Shown piece after piece: positions 1 to 9,490 of a DNA stretch of 38,812 nt. Origin of the DNA: Bacteroidia bacterium Ga0077558 (lineage in GTDB: Bacteria; Bacteroidota; Bacteroidia; Chitinophagales; Chitinophagaceae). The stretch covers positions 1 to 38,812 of the forward strand of contig LNFJ01000084.1 in the NCBI GenBank assembly GCA_001464625.1, read 5' to 3'. How positions within the stretch are numbered: position 1 is the first letter of the stretch; the number at the start of each line of letters is the position of its first letter. Below the pieces are notes generated by a model. It ran no database searches. It was not told the origin of the DNA and saw only the letters and a program-made list of their open reading frames with translations. The position numbers and the translations under genes were made by a program.

Positions 1-195
1 GGCATCAATAAAATTGCGCAGAAAGTAGGTGAAGAAGCTGTGGAGCTTGTTATTGAAAGTAAGGATGATGATAAAGAAAAATTTTTAGGCGAAGCTGCCG
101 ACTTGCTATTCCATTATCTCATTTTATTAAATGCAAAGGAGTATTCATTAAATGACGTAGAGCAGATATTAGCTGCCAGACACAAAAACAAATAA
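1..195 (+). CDS. hisE: Phosphoribosyl-ATP pyrophosphatase (HisE), 3' end only
   Basis: This is the last 64 codons of a gene that enters from the left edge; frame 1 is open to TAA at 193-195. The segment has the HisE/MazG-like helical signature: KVGEEAVELVIES, then GEAADLLFHYLILL, with the acidic residues (EE, E, E..D) that bind Mg2+ and the nucleotide. HisE hydrolyses phosphoribosyl-ATP to phosphoribosyl-AMP in histidine synthesis. In Bacteroidota it is usually the C-terminal half of bifunctional HisIE, which cannot be checked here because the N-terminus lies outside. It converges on the kinase gene that ends only 4 bp away, and no terminator is visible between them. Confidence 0.9.
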   Translation, partial: GINKIAQKVGEEAVELVIESKDDDKEKFLGEAADLLFHYLILLNAKEYSLNDVEQILAARHKNK

Positions 196-199
196 GTTT

Positions 200-2401
200 T
201 TACAACGATGGTATTGCGACAAATAGTGTACAGCCTTTTCCAGGTTCTGTTTGCACATCTGTTTCACCATTGTAGAAATTTACCCTTTCGTAAATATTTG
301 ACAGCCCAATGCCACGATGTGTTTGTTTCGGACAGAATCCAATTCCATCGTCTTTAATAATAAGGTGAGTATCTCCATCCCTATTCTGCAACACAATATC
401 TACCCTCTTCGCTTTGCTATGTTTAAGAATATTCTTTAGTTGTTCTTGCACAATTCGCAAAAGGGTAACTTTCTTTCCCTGAGAAAGCATTTCGTTTTCA
501 TAATCGAAAACAAACTTTATTTTTATATCTGTAGCAAGATGAATATCATCTATTAAAGTTTGAATACTTTCTACAAGACTTTTTCCGGTAAGTTGTGGCA
601 ATACCAGCTCCTTCGATAATTTTCGAATTTCTTCTATTGCCAGTAGAATATAATCAACCGTCTTTTTCTTTGTTGCCTTTTCTTCTTTACCAATAGGCTT
701 CATCATTTCCACAAAGAGTTTCGCTGTAGATAATATCTGGTTAACATTGTCGTGAAGTTCATGACCAATTCTTGTACGTTCTTTTTCTTGTGCTCTTATG
801 ATAGTTTCAGAAATCTCTTTTTGGCGTTCTAATTTTTCCGTCATCAACTCACCTTCCAATTGTTTAAGATTGGTAACATCATGCAATGAGCCAATCATTT
901 TAACAGGCAACCCGTTTTCATAAACGATATAACCTTTATCCCGCATATGCTTGTAGGTTCCATCAGCGCATTTGAAAAGATATTCCTCTTCCCATGATTG
1001 TTCCTTGTTGTCCGTACTTTCTTTCACTTTATCACTAACTCTGTTCCTGTCATCCGGGTGTATACGACGCAGCCACCACGAAAGTCCTTTCGGTGCATCC
1101 ATGTTGTAACCGATCATATCCATTAATGCATCGTTACGAAATATTTGTCCGGTTTGCATATCCCATTCCCAAATAGCATCTGATGTAGCTCTTGTCAATA
1201 ACAACAGCCGGTCATTTGACTGTCGTAGTCTTTTTTCTATTTCATATTTATCGGTAAGATTAATGGCATAACCACCTAATAGTCGCTTACCTGATGCGCT
1301 ATCAATTTCAAAAAGGCTGATATGGAATACAAGGTTGGTGCCATCCGCCAATTCAGCTCTTTCTATATGTTCCGCAGGTTTACCCGTTCGTAATACTTCA
1401 ACATGCTTGGCATACATATTTGCTGCAATGGAACCCGGCACTAATTCTGTTATCTTCTTATTCAATGCATCAGATTCCTCCAATCGAAAATATTGCAGGA
1501 AGGTCTGGCTCGCAAAAACCAAATGCTTATCTTCATCAACCACCCACGCCAGGTTAGGCGTTTGCTTCATAAATACTTTGAATAATGCATCTCTTTCTTT
1601 TAACTGACTTGAAAGTAATCTCTCCTTCGTTATGTCAACAATATTAGTAACTACAGAAAAAACGGTGAGAGTAACTTCATCAAATAATGGCTGGGAGCTA
1701 AAGTGCAACCACCTTGTTTCTCCATTACGAAGGCGAACAATCAACACTTCAGCTTGTGTTTGTCCTGTTTTTAATGCTCGCATAAAAGGAGTATCAGCAA
1801 ACAAAACTGGATTATTGCTCTCGTTTGAAATTTGCCATGCTAAATTCCAGAGACTTTCAATATCCGTAAGCTGGTATAGCCGCTCGAGTGTGGTGCTAAA
1901 TATTTCTGCAGCCCGCTGATTAACTGCTATCAGTTCTCCATTTGTATCCTGGAAAAGAATACCTGCACTCAATCCTTCAACTATTAGTTGATAATTTTTT
2001 TCTCCTAATTTATTATATTGGCTTAGCCTTTTATCATCAAGAATTTTATGGCCAACACATAAAAACATATTACAACCTTCCTCATCAATGGTTGAACTAA
2101 TCTGCCATTTTGTGGGATGGTAATAACCATTCTTTAAGTAAAGTTCCATTGAACTGGTAGTACAATTATCCGCCGCTTCTTTAATTGCAGATTTAAAATC
2201 CTTAACATTAACGGGGTGGAGGAAATCAAAAAAGTTTACGCCTTTCGTTTTCAGGTTCTCCAGGTGAAGAGTTCTCACCATGTTTGTATTGGCGCTTATT
2301 ATTTTGCCATCCTCATTAATAAGAGATAGAAGAAGTTCCCGACCTTGCTCACTTTCACTAATTATCTTCTTTAACGCAGACCACTTCGCTTTCATTTTCA
2401 C
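200..2401 (-). CDS. PAS-domain sensor histidine kinase (HisKA_3 type)
   Basis: A 733-residue sensor kinase with no obvious membrane segment, so probably cytoplasmic. It has several PAS modules in a row: an N-terminal one, one near 140-260, one near 270-385 and a PAS_3-type module near 400-515 (WEWDMQTG, HPDDRNRV, MIGSLHDVT). These are followed by a HisKA_3 dimerisation helix (RIGHELHDNVNQ, phospho-accepting His about residue 550) and a C-terminal HATPase_c domain with an N box (EQLKNILKHS) and G boxes (DDGIGF, GIGLSNI). HisKA_3 kinases normally phosphorylate NarL/FixJ regulators. The first codon is GTG (2399-2401); an ATG two codons on (2393-2395) is an equally good start. The receiver-only gene lies 28 bp upstream and is probably cotranscribed. 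The signal sensed is unknown. Confidence 0.9.
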   Translation of the reverse strand: MKMKAKWSALKKIISESEQGRELLLSLINEDGKIISANTNMVRTLHLENLKTKGVNFFDFLHPVNVKDFKSAIKEAADNCTTSSMELYLKNGYYHPTKWQISSTIDEEGCNMFLCVGHKILDDKRLSQYNKLGEKNYQLIVEGLSAGILFQDTNGELIAVNQRAAEIFSTTLERLYQLTDIESLWNLAWQISNESNNPVLFADTPFMRALKTGQTQAEVLIVRLRNGETRWLHFSSQPLFDEVTLTVFSVVTNIVDITKERLLSSQLKERDALFKVFMKQTPNLAWVVDEDKHLVFASQTFLQYFRLEESDALNKKITELVPGSIAANMYAKHVEVLRTGKPAEHIERAELADGTNLVFHISLFEIDSASGKRLLGGYAINLTDKYEIEKRLRQSNDRLLLLTRATSDAIWEWDMQTGQIFRNDALMDMIGYNMDAPKGLSWWLRRIHPDDRNRVSDKVKESTDNKEQSWEEEYLFKCADGTYKHMRDKGYIVYENGLPVKMIGSLHDVTNLKQLEGELMTEKLERQKEISETIIRAQEKERTRIGHELHDNVNQILSTAKLFVEMMKPIGKEEKATKKKTVDYILLAIEEIRKLSKELVLPQLTGKSLVESIQTLIDDIHLATDIKIKFVFDYENEMLSQGKKVTLLRIVQEQLKNILKHSKAKRVDIVLQNRDGDTHLIIKDDGIGFCPKQTHRGIGLSNIYERVNFYNGETDVQTEPGKGCTLFVAIPSL

Positions 2402-2429
2402 TAAATTATTTTTATTGATCCTTTTGAAT

Positions 2430-2807
2430 TTACTTTATAATTGCATTTTCACGAATAAGTGCAGGAACTTTCCCAAAATCATTAGATTTATCAATAAAGT
2501 GTTTAGCACCTAACTCAAAACATTGCTGACGATAATATTCATCAAAATGGTTGGTAATCATTATAACCTCACATTTGTATTTATTTTCCCTGATATGTTT
2601 TAAAATATCAATTCCGTTTTTGCCGGGCAGATTAATATCAAGGAGAACAACATCTGGCTTCTCTAAACCAAGCTGAATTTTTGCTTCTTCAAAATCAGTA
2701 GCTACAATAGTGTGACTTACATTAGTCTCTTCTTCCAATAAGCTGATCATACGATCAACAAAATTCAGATTATCATCAACAATTAATATTACCTGCCCTT
2801 TATTCAT
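2430..2807 (-). CDS. Stand-alone response-regulator receiver domain
   Basis: A 125-residue protein consisting only of a CheY-like receiver. The acidic pocket DD is at residues 11-12, the phospho-acceptor Asp57 lies in LLDINLPG, the conserved Thr is near residue 85 (MITN) and the conserved Lys is at 107 (DKS). There is no DNA-binding or enzymatic output domain. Such proteins relay phosphate or regulate by protein contact. It lies directly upstream of the 733-residue HisKA_3 kinase on the same strand (28-bp gap), so the two probably work together. A hairpin separates it from the preceding LuxR regulator gene. Its downstream partner cannot be read from the sequence. Confidence 0.9.
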   Translation of the reverse strand: MNKGQVILIVDDNLNFVDRMISLLEEETNVSHTIVATDFEEAKIQLGLEKPDVVLLDINLPGKNGIDILKHIRENKYKCEVIMITNHFDEYYRQQCFELGAKHFIDKSNDFGKVPALIRENAIIK

Positions 2808-2905
2808 GAGGTTATCATACTGCTACAAAGAAAGCACCAATAGAACGTAATAACTGTACGGGAATATGTATTATTAATGTAGTTATGCTACTACATTTTG
2901 CAAAG

Positions 2906-2931
2906 AACAGCTTGACTTAAATCAAGCTGTT
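2906..2931 (-). terminator. Hairpin across the stop codon of the LuxR regulator gene
   Basis: Perfect inverted repeat with 10-bp arms (2906-2915 and 2922-2931) and a 6-nt loop. It covers the TAA stop of the regulator gene at 2917-2919. On the minus strand it is followed by only a weak T-rich tail, so it is a possible terminator or mRNA 3'-end structure rather than a certain one. Confidence 0.45.
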
Positions 2932-3546
2932 TTCAATAGCATACCGGGTTAATTCTGCATTGTTGCGCATATTCATCTTTTCCATAATACGGGAGCGGTA
3001 AGTACTAACAGTTGTTGCGCTTAGTGAAAGTTGGGTTGCTATATCTGAAATTGACTTTCCTGAAGCTATTAATTTGAAAACATCAAACTCCCTATCCGAT
3101 AACGATTCATGCAACGGCAAATCAGTAGTAACACCGAAGGAGTTGGCTAATTTATCAGCTATTCCGGGAGTAATAAATTTCTTTCCGTTTATAATTGTTT
3201 CAATAGCCCGAACAAGATCATCATGAATTGTTTCTTTTCCCAGGTAACCGGAAGCTCCGGCTTTCAATACTCGTATAGCATACTGTTCTTCTGGATACAT
3301 ACTCATAATAAGTACGGGTAATTTGGGAAGCAATTGCTTGAGTTGTTGTAATGCATCCAGGCCACTTCTTCCCGGCATGTTCATGTCACATATCACAACA
3401 TCCCAGGTTTCTTTTATAGCCTGAGCAATTAGTGATTCTGCATCGCCAGCTTCTCCTATAGTAATAAAAGGATACTGCTCCGTTAGGATCTGTTTAAGAC
3501 CTCTTCGGACTATAGCATGATCATCAGCAATTAGTATCCTTATCAT
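2917..3546 (-). CDS. NarL/FixJ (LuxR-type) response regulator
   Basis: A 209-residue two-domain regulator. The N-terminal receiver has DD at residues 8-9, phospho-acceptor Asp54 in VICDMNMPG, and a conserved Lys in the GYLGKE segment. The C-terminal LuxR/GerE helix-turn-helix spans about 148-209 (LSDREFDVFKLIASGKS, then the recognition region TTVSTYRSRIMEKM). On phosphorylation such proteins bind DNA as dimers. Its start overlaps the stop of the giant PAS kinase gene by an ATGA (3543-3546), a sign of translational coupling, so that kinase is the most likely partner. Target genes are unknown. Confidence 0.93.
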   Translation of the reverse strand: MIRILIADDHAIVRRGLKQILTEQYPFITIGEAGDAESLIAQAIKETWDVVICDMNMPGRSGLDALQQLKQLLPKLPVLIMSMYPEEQYAIRVLKAGASGYLGKETIHDDLVRAIETIINGKKFITPGIADKLANSFGVTTDLPLHESLSDREFDVFKLIASGKSISDIATQLSLSATTVSTYRSRIMEKMNMRNNAELTRYAIENSLI

Positions 3547-6500
3547 AAAGATTCTTTTGCGGGGTTAAATGGAATTTTTACACTAATTGTTGTTCCTTTT
3601 CCTAACTGACTGATAGTTTCAAAAACACCTCCCATCATAAGTGCTCTTTCATTCATACCCAGTATTCCCAATTTTTTGGTAGCGGTAGTTGCAAATTTAT
3701 CAAATCCTTTCCCATTGTCAGTTATATCTAACGATATTCCATCAACATCTTGCCTTAAATAAACTTTCACCTCTTTTGCATCAGAATGCCGGGCAACATT
3801 AGTTAACGATTCCTGAAAAATTCTGAACAAGCCTGTTTTAATATCTTCTGCCAATTCCATATTCGAAACATCATTTGAAAATATGGTTTTAATATCTGAT
3901 CGCTTTTCAAACTCTTCCAGTTGCCATTCCATTGCTGCTACTAACCCTAAATCATCAAGTAAACTTGGGCGAAGATCGGATGCTATTCTTCTTACTGTTT
4001 TTACAGTTCCATCCAACATCTCTAACAGGTCTTTTATTTTCTGTTTTACTGGTGCTGATGCTTCGGCTCCAATTTTTTTATTTAACCACGATACGTCCAT
4101 TTTAAGTACAGTGAGATGCTGACCAAGCTCATCATGGATTTCACGGGCAATATGAGTTCTTTCTTCTTCTCTTATGTTATTTAAGTATCCTGCTAGTTGC
4201 CTTAACTGGTCTGACGTTCTTTTTATTTCTGCTTCGTTTTTTAGTTTCGCTGTAACATCCATAGCTACTAATAACCTGCCTGGAATATTGTTATATAGAA
4301 TGTCATGGGAATTTATTTCGACATCGATAAAAGTTCCATCTTTCTTTTTATGCTTCCAAATCCCTGACCTGCGAATACCAGGTTGATATTTCTTTGATTC
4401 AGCAATAAATCTACCAGTATCCTGCTCCGGTTTTATGCTGAGCAAGTCTAATTCCATGAACTCTTCTTTGGAGTATCCGTAATGAATTATTGCAGCTTCA
4501 TTTACATCAAGAACCTGGTAATTCTCAGTACCATAAACCCACATTGGTAATGGGCTATTTCTAAAAAGTAGTCTATACTTTTCCTCACTTTCTTCAAGTT
4601 CTTTTTGAGCTTCCTTAAGAGCTGACACATCAATCCCGGTTCCAATTAGCGACTGCTTATTATCAATTTCCAAGCGGGAAGCTTTAAAATAATAAGGCCT
4701 TCTGTTTCCATCTTTAAAAACAAAATCCGCTTCAGCATCACCTGCTCCATCCTTAAATACCTTTTCTATCCGCTCCTCTATATGTGCAAGCCCTTCACCT
4801 TCAAAAAAATTAATTGGGTGCATCTTGGCAATTTCGCTTGCCGAATAACCTGAAACCAATTCAAACTGCTTGTTCCACCTCAGGAATCGGCGATTTTCAT
4901 CATACCAATAAAAAATACCCGGTAAACTATCAATCAACTTATCGGACAAATCCCTTTCTATCTGTAATTTTTTCTGTGCATCTATTCTGTCGGTTAGGTC
5001 TCTTATAACAGATAAAAAGCGACCATCTGGTAATTGTTGTGATCGTACTTCTGTTTGCACTACTGTTCCATCTTTCCGCTTCATCATTCTTTGCTTTATG
5101 GTAGACGATCCATCTTTAAGTATATCATACCTTACCGGACTACCAGACAGCTCTTCTGCTGTAAGAATTTGTGATAGCGACATGCTCACTAATTCTTCTT
5201 TAGAATATCCAAGCAACTCAACAGCGCCGCTATTCACATCTAAGACTTTACCTTCTGTATCATATAAAGCAATCGCATCAATTGCCTGTTCCACTAATGT
5301 GCGGTATTTTTCTTCATTTATCTTTATAGTTTCTGCTGCTTTTTTTCTCTCTGTAATATCTCGTATGAAAGCACAGAAAAATTTGCCAGCACCTTGCTTG
5401 ACGGGAGTAATACTTATTTCTACCGGAAACTCCTGTCCACTTTTGTTTAGCGCAGTTATTTCTAATAATTTATTCAGGATAGGCCCTTCACCAGTATTAA
5501 GATAATGTTTCATCCCTTTTCTATGCTGCTCTCTGTGCTGCACCGGGATTATTGATTCTTCAAGTGTCTTGCCGATAATTTCCTCTTCCTTCCAGCCAAA
5601 AATCTTTTCTGCCTGTGGTGTCCAGAAAATAATAGCTCCATTTAAGTCAATGCTCACTATAGCATCAAGTGCAGAGTTCATTATTAACCTGCGTGTTTCT
5701 TCCGCACTCCTGATCAGTTCTTCGGATTTTTTTCGTTCTGTTATATCTATTATACTTCCCCGGATCAGCATTTTATCTTTCGATGGCAGTAATGAAAGCC
5801 AAACTTCACAGGGAATTAATTTTCCTTCAGCATCCCGGTGTATCCATTCAAATGAAGTTTTTTTACCACTTACAGCCTGATTGATTTTATCAATTGCCAT
5901 ATGAACTGATAATATTCCTCCAGGTTGATAATCCGGACTTACTTCTGCGGGACCAACCTTCATTAAATCTTCTTTGGACATTTTAAAAAGACGGGTAGCA
6001 CTTTCACTAACACTACTAAATTTTTGTGTATCCATGTCAAGTACAACCAATGCTTCAGGTGCATTTTCTACCAGCGTACGGTATAAATTTTCACTTTCCA
6101 GTATTTTTTCTTCAGCAGCTTTTCTGGCAGAAATATCTTTTGTAGAGATATACACACCTATCACCTCACCGCTTTCATCTTTTACCGGCAGATAGTTAAC
6201 TAATACCCATGGAGGAAAATTTTCCAGATGTATGCTAAGTTCATATTCCACCTTTTCACCTAAAAAAGCTCTTTTTAAACTTGTGCGGATAGGCTCATCT
6301 TTTTCATCCGGTATGAGTTCCAAAATATTCACACCCACTGTAACTGGCCTTCCCCATGCTTTTTCAAGATTGTATTGTGCCACTTTATTGATTAAAGTAA
6401 CCCTGCAATCCCTGTCCAACACATAAAAACTTTCTGCAGCACCCGATAGAACATACTGCATATTTTTTTCAGAATTGCGTAATGCCTCTATTGCCAGTTT

Positions 6501-9431
6501 TCTTTCTGTTATATCATCAATTGTTCCTATATACCCTGCTATCATTTCATTGTTATTATACAAAGGCACTGCATTACCACTAACCCAGCGTATACCTCCA
6601 TCTTTATGCACCAGGCGATACTCTGACATGGATACAACACCTTCGCCTGATTTTTTATACCAGTTACTTTGCAATTCGCTTATATCATCAGGATGTACTG
6701 CATTAAACCAACCATCCCCCATCGCCTCTTCAAACGTCATTCCTGTAAAGCTTAGCCATGTTTCATTTACATAAGTGGTTTTACCTGTAATATCCGTTTG
6801 AAAAATTCCTACTGGTGCATTTTCTGTAAGTGTACGGAATCGAAGCTCATTATTGATTAGTTTTTCTTCTGCTCTTTTCCTTTCAGTTATATCACGGCCA
6901 AATGCAATTATTTTACCCCCCTCTAAAGAACGGGCCGTTACTTCAACATCGATCAACGAACTATCTTTTTTCCTTAACTGCCGGTTAATTCTTATTGGTT
7001 GCCCGGCTAAAAGTTCAGCATACTTATCAGGATTTTCAACAATATTGCCTGTTAAAAAATCCTGTAAGCGTAAAGATGCGAACTCATCGTAAGTATACCC
7101 CATCATTTCAGCGGCACTATTATTAAAGTTGTATACTGTTCCATCCACGGAATAGATAATTATAGCATCAGTTGCCTGCTCAATAAGTGAGCGGTACCGT
7201 TCTTCACTTTCACGCAACTCTTTTTCAGCAAGATATATTTCTGTTACATCAACCATTGACCCAATCATCCTGGATGCTTTACCATCGTTATCCCGAATAA
7301 TATGCCCTCTATCAAGAAAATGCAAGTAAGTGCCATCTGCTTTTGCATAACTGTATTCCTCTTTCCATACAAGTTCCTCACTGGCAAACGTCTTTTTTAA
7401 TCTTTCCTTCACCCTTAAAACATCGTCAGGATGTATGTTTTGGTACCAATTATCTATAAGAACTAATTCTTTCTTTTTACTAAAGCCCATCTTTTCATAA
7501 TAACTATCATTCCACCATAAGCTATCATTGGTAAGATCCCAGTCCCATACAAAATCACTTGTTGCTTTTGCAATTATCTGAAAACGGGCATTTGCCTTTA
7601 CAATCTCTTCTTCTGTTTTCTTCTTTTCAGTAATATCTCGTATAAATACAAGCAGGCGGCCATCATTTAAAAGTCTGGCGTTTACTTCTACCTGTACAGG
7701 ATCTCCATATTTATTCCTGATTAGCCGTTCGGTAATTACGTTCTTTCCTTGCTTTAATTCATCAAAATGAAAAGGATGTTGTTTCAAATCTTCCTTATCA
7801 ACTATATCAAAAATGCTGAGCTCCGATAGTTCTTCTTTAGTGTACTGGGAAATGTTACAAGCTGCGGGGTTTGTAACAATAAATTTCCCATTTGTATCGG
7901 CTACAAAAATTCCATCCGTAGCCTGGTCAATAAGACTTCTATATTTTTCTTCGCTTTGACTTAACTCTTCTCTGGCAAGAAAAAGATCGGTTACGTCTGC
8001 CATCGATCCTATCATACGAATAGCATTGCCGTTTTCATCCCGCATTACATATGACCTGTCATATATATGCAGGTAAGTGCCGTCTTCTTTTTTAAACCTG
8101 TATTCATCACTCCATGTAGCAAGTGTAGTACGTGTAAGAATGTACTCAATATGATCCTGAACCCTTTTTTTATCATCGGGGTGAAGATGGTCATCCCAAA
8201 AAGAAATACTTGTAATATTTGTAGTGTCGGTAAATCCGAATTTATTATAGAAATTATTGTTCCACCAAACGCCTCCTCCTTCCCGTAAGTCTGCATCCCA
8301 AACAACATCGTTTGTAGCACTGGCAATAATATTAAACCTTTCAAGTGCCTCTTTTAACTCAGCCGTTTTTTCCTGAACCTGTGTGTTAAGTTTTTGGTTA
8401 AACTCGGTAAGTAATTGTTCGGATAATTTCTTTTCAGTAATATTTCTATGAACAATACTATAACCAGCTTCATTTTTATTTTTTGTTTTTAGCGAAGTAT
8501 AAGAAACTTGTATATAAATCGATTGTCCGTTCTTCTTCACATATTCTATCTCTTCTGATAAATACCCTGACCTTTTAAGAAAATCCAAGATCCGTTGTTT
8601 ATCATCTTGCGAAGAGTTGGCCTGTAAAAGTGTATGGTAATTTTTACCGATTGCTTCATCTTTTGAATAACCATAAACTTCAGTAGCACCGTTATTCCAG
8701 CTTTGAATTTTAAAATGCTCATCAACAGATATGATTGCTTCTCCAGACTGTTCTACAATATCAGCCAGATAGGAAATTCTTTTTTCATTTTTCTCTCTTT
8801 GCTTCAGATCATTAAAAATGCGAAAGAAAAAAAGGCTTAAAAAAATAAGAAACAACGCTGCCAATATTCCAAAAAGCTTTGCGGTTTCTACAGCAATGGT
8901 TTGCCGGTGCGTATTTGAAGTATTCAATATTTGCCGGTCTGTTGTTTCAATTTGTTGAATTACCTTACGAATTTTAGCCATCACCTCCCTTCCTTTTCCG
9001 GATTGTAGTGTTTGAGCAGCAGCAGAACTACCCAATTCATCAACGATTTGAATAGAGTTATTGGCGAACAATACTTTTTCTCTTATCAATTGTAATAAAT
9101 ATATAAGTCCTTCTTTACGTTCTGGATAAACAGAAAAAAGCTCCCGTATTGCATTGGTATCTTTATCTAGTTTTTGAAGTCCGAGTTTATACGGCTCAAG
9201 AAATTCTTTATTAGCTGAAATGATATATCCCCGCTGGCCGGTTTCTATATCCTGCATATCATCCATAATAGCTTCCATTGCCCGTAATGACTGCAACGTT
9301 TTATTGACTGCCTGGGTATCTGCAGCCACCTTTTTCATATTACGGTAGCTATACCACGCAAAAAAAGAGATGACGAAAAGAGAGATTATAAGACCGAAAA
9401 AAATGTTACGTCGTGTATAGAAATAACGCAT
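3543..9431 (-). CDS. Giant multi-PAS sensor histidine kinase with CHASE3 domain
   Basis: About 1962 residues, unusually long for a histidine kinase. The order is: a basic N-terminus and a membrane helix (about 8-25); a CHASE3-like extracytoplasmic domain (DIETGQRGYIIS motif); a second membrane helix (about 188-208); then about twelve PAS modules, counted from recurring DITERK-type linkers, several of them PAS_3 (HPDD, MIGSM.DVT); then a HisKA_3 helix (REIHDELGQHL, His about 1766) and HATPase_c (NVARHSDAKEV, DNGKGFD, GILGMNERA). No receiver or DNA-binding domain is attached. The open frame extends to a TTG at 9473, but the ATG at 9429-9431 (MRYFYTRRN) gives a normal membrane-anchor start and is preferred. 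NarL-type regulator genes flank it on both sides in the same direction. Confidence 0.93.
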   Translation of the reverse strand: MRYFYTRRNIFFGLIISLFVISFFAWYSYRNMKKVAADTQAVNKTLQSLRAMEAIMDDMQDIETGQRGYIISANKEFLEPYKLGLQKLDKDTNAIRELFSVYPERKEGLIYLLQLIREKVLFANNSIQIVDELGSSAAAQTLQSGKGREVMAKIRKVIQQIETTDRQILNTSNTHRQTIAVETAKLFGILAALFLIFLSLFFFRIFNDLKQREKNEKRISYLADIVEQSGEAIISVDEHFKIQSWNNGATEVYGYSKDEAIGKNYHTLLQANSSQDDKQRILDFLKRSGYLSEEIEYVKKNGQSIYIQVSYTSLKTKNKNEAGYSIVHRNITEKKLSEQLLTEFNQKLNTQVQEKTAELKEALERFNIIASATNDVVWDADLREGGGVWWNNNFYNKFGFTDTTNITSISFWDDHLHPDDKKRVQDHIEYILTRTTLATWSDEYRFKKEDGTYLHIYDRSYVMRDENGNAIRMIGSMADVTDLFLAREELSQSEEKYRSLIDQATDGIFVADTNGKFIVTNPAACNISQYTKEELSELSIFDIVDKEDLKQHPFHFDELKQGKNVITERLIRNKYGDPVQVEVNARLLNDGRLLVFIRDITEKKKTEEEIVKANARFQIIAKATSDFVWDWDLTNDSLWWNDSYYEKMGFSKKKELVLIDNWYQNIHPDDVLRVKERLKKTFASEELVWKEEYSYAKADGTYLHFLDRGHIIRDNDGKASRMIGSMVDVTEIYLAEKELRESEERYRSLIEQATDAIIIYSVDGTVYNFNNSAAEMMGYTYDEFASLRLQDFLTGNIVENPDKYAELLAGQPIRINRQLRKKDSSLIDVEVTARSLEGGKIIAFGRDITERKRAEEKLINNELRFRTLTENAPVGIFQTDITGKTTYVNETWLSFTGMTFEEAMGDGWFNAVHPDDISELQSNWYKKSGEGVVSMSEYRLVHKDGGIRWVSGNAVPLYNNNEMIAGYIGTIDDITERKLAIEALRNSEKNMQYVLSGAAESFYVLDRDCRVTLINKVAQYNLEKAWGRPVTVGVNILELIPDEKDEPIRTSLKRAFLGEKVEYELSIHLENFPPWVLVNYLPVKDESGEVIGVYISTKDISARKAAEEKILESENLYRTLVENAPEALVVLDMDTQKFSSVSESATRLFKMSKEDLMKVGPAEVSPDYQPGGILSVHMAIDKINQAVSGKKTSFEWIHRDAEGKLIPCEVWLSLLPSKDKMLIRGSIIDITERKKSEELIRSAEETRRLIMNSALDAIVSIDLNGAIIFWTPQAEKIFGWKEEEIIGKTLEESIIPVQHREQHRKGMKHYLNTGEGPILNKLLEITALNKSGQEFPVEISITPVKQGAGKFFCAFIRDITERKKAAETIKINEEKYRTLVEQAIDAIALYDTEGKVLDVNSGAVELLGYSKEELVSMSLSQILTAEELSGSPVRYDILKDGSSTIKQRMMKRKDGTVVQTEVRSQQLPDGRFLSVIRDLTDRIDAQKKLQIERDLSDKLIDSLPGIFYWYDENRRFLRWNKQFELVSGYSASEIAKMHPINFFEGEGLAHIEERIEKVFKDGAGDAEADFVFKDGNRRPYYFKASRLEIDNKQSLIGTGIDVSALKEAQKELEESEEKYRLLFRNSPLPMWVYGTENYQVLDVNEAAIIHYGYSKEEFMELDLLSIKPEQDTGRFIAESKKYQPGIRRSGIWKHKKKDGTFIDVEINSHDILYNNIPGRLLVAMDVTAKLKNEAEIKRTSDQLRQLAGYLNNIREEERTHIAREIHDELGQHLTVLKMDVSWLNKKIGAEASAPVKQKIKDLLEMLDGTVKTVRRIASDLRPSLLDDLGLVAAMEWQLEEFEKRSDIKTIFSNDVSNMELAEDIKTGLFRIFQESLTNVARHSDAKEVKVYLRQDVDGISLDITDNGKGFDKFATTATKKLGILGMNERALMMGGVFETISQLGKGTTISVKIPFNPAKESL

Positions 9432-9490
9432 AGTGTAAGGCTTGCTTTGGCAACGAGCTGGTGCATCAATCAATTAACACATAAAAAATA

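Noticed and set aside
8045-8344. Open frame of 99 codons inside the giant kinase gene
   Set aside because: It is a shifted-frame shadow of a PAS region that is itself clearly coding; no start signal or recognisable domain.
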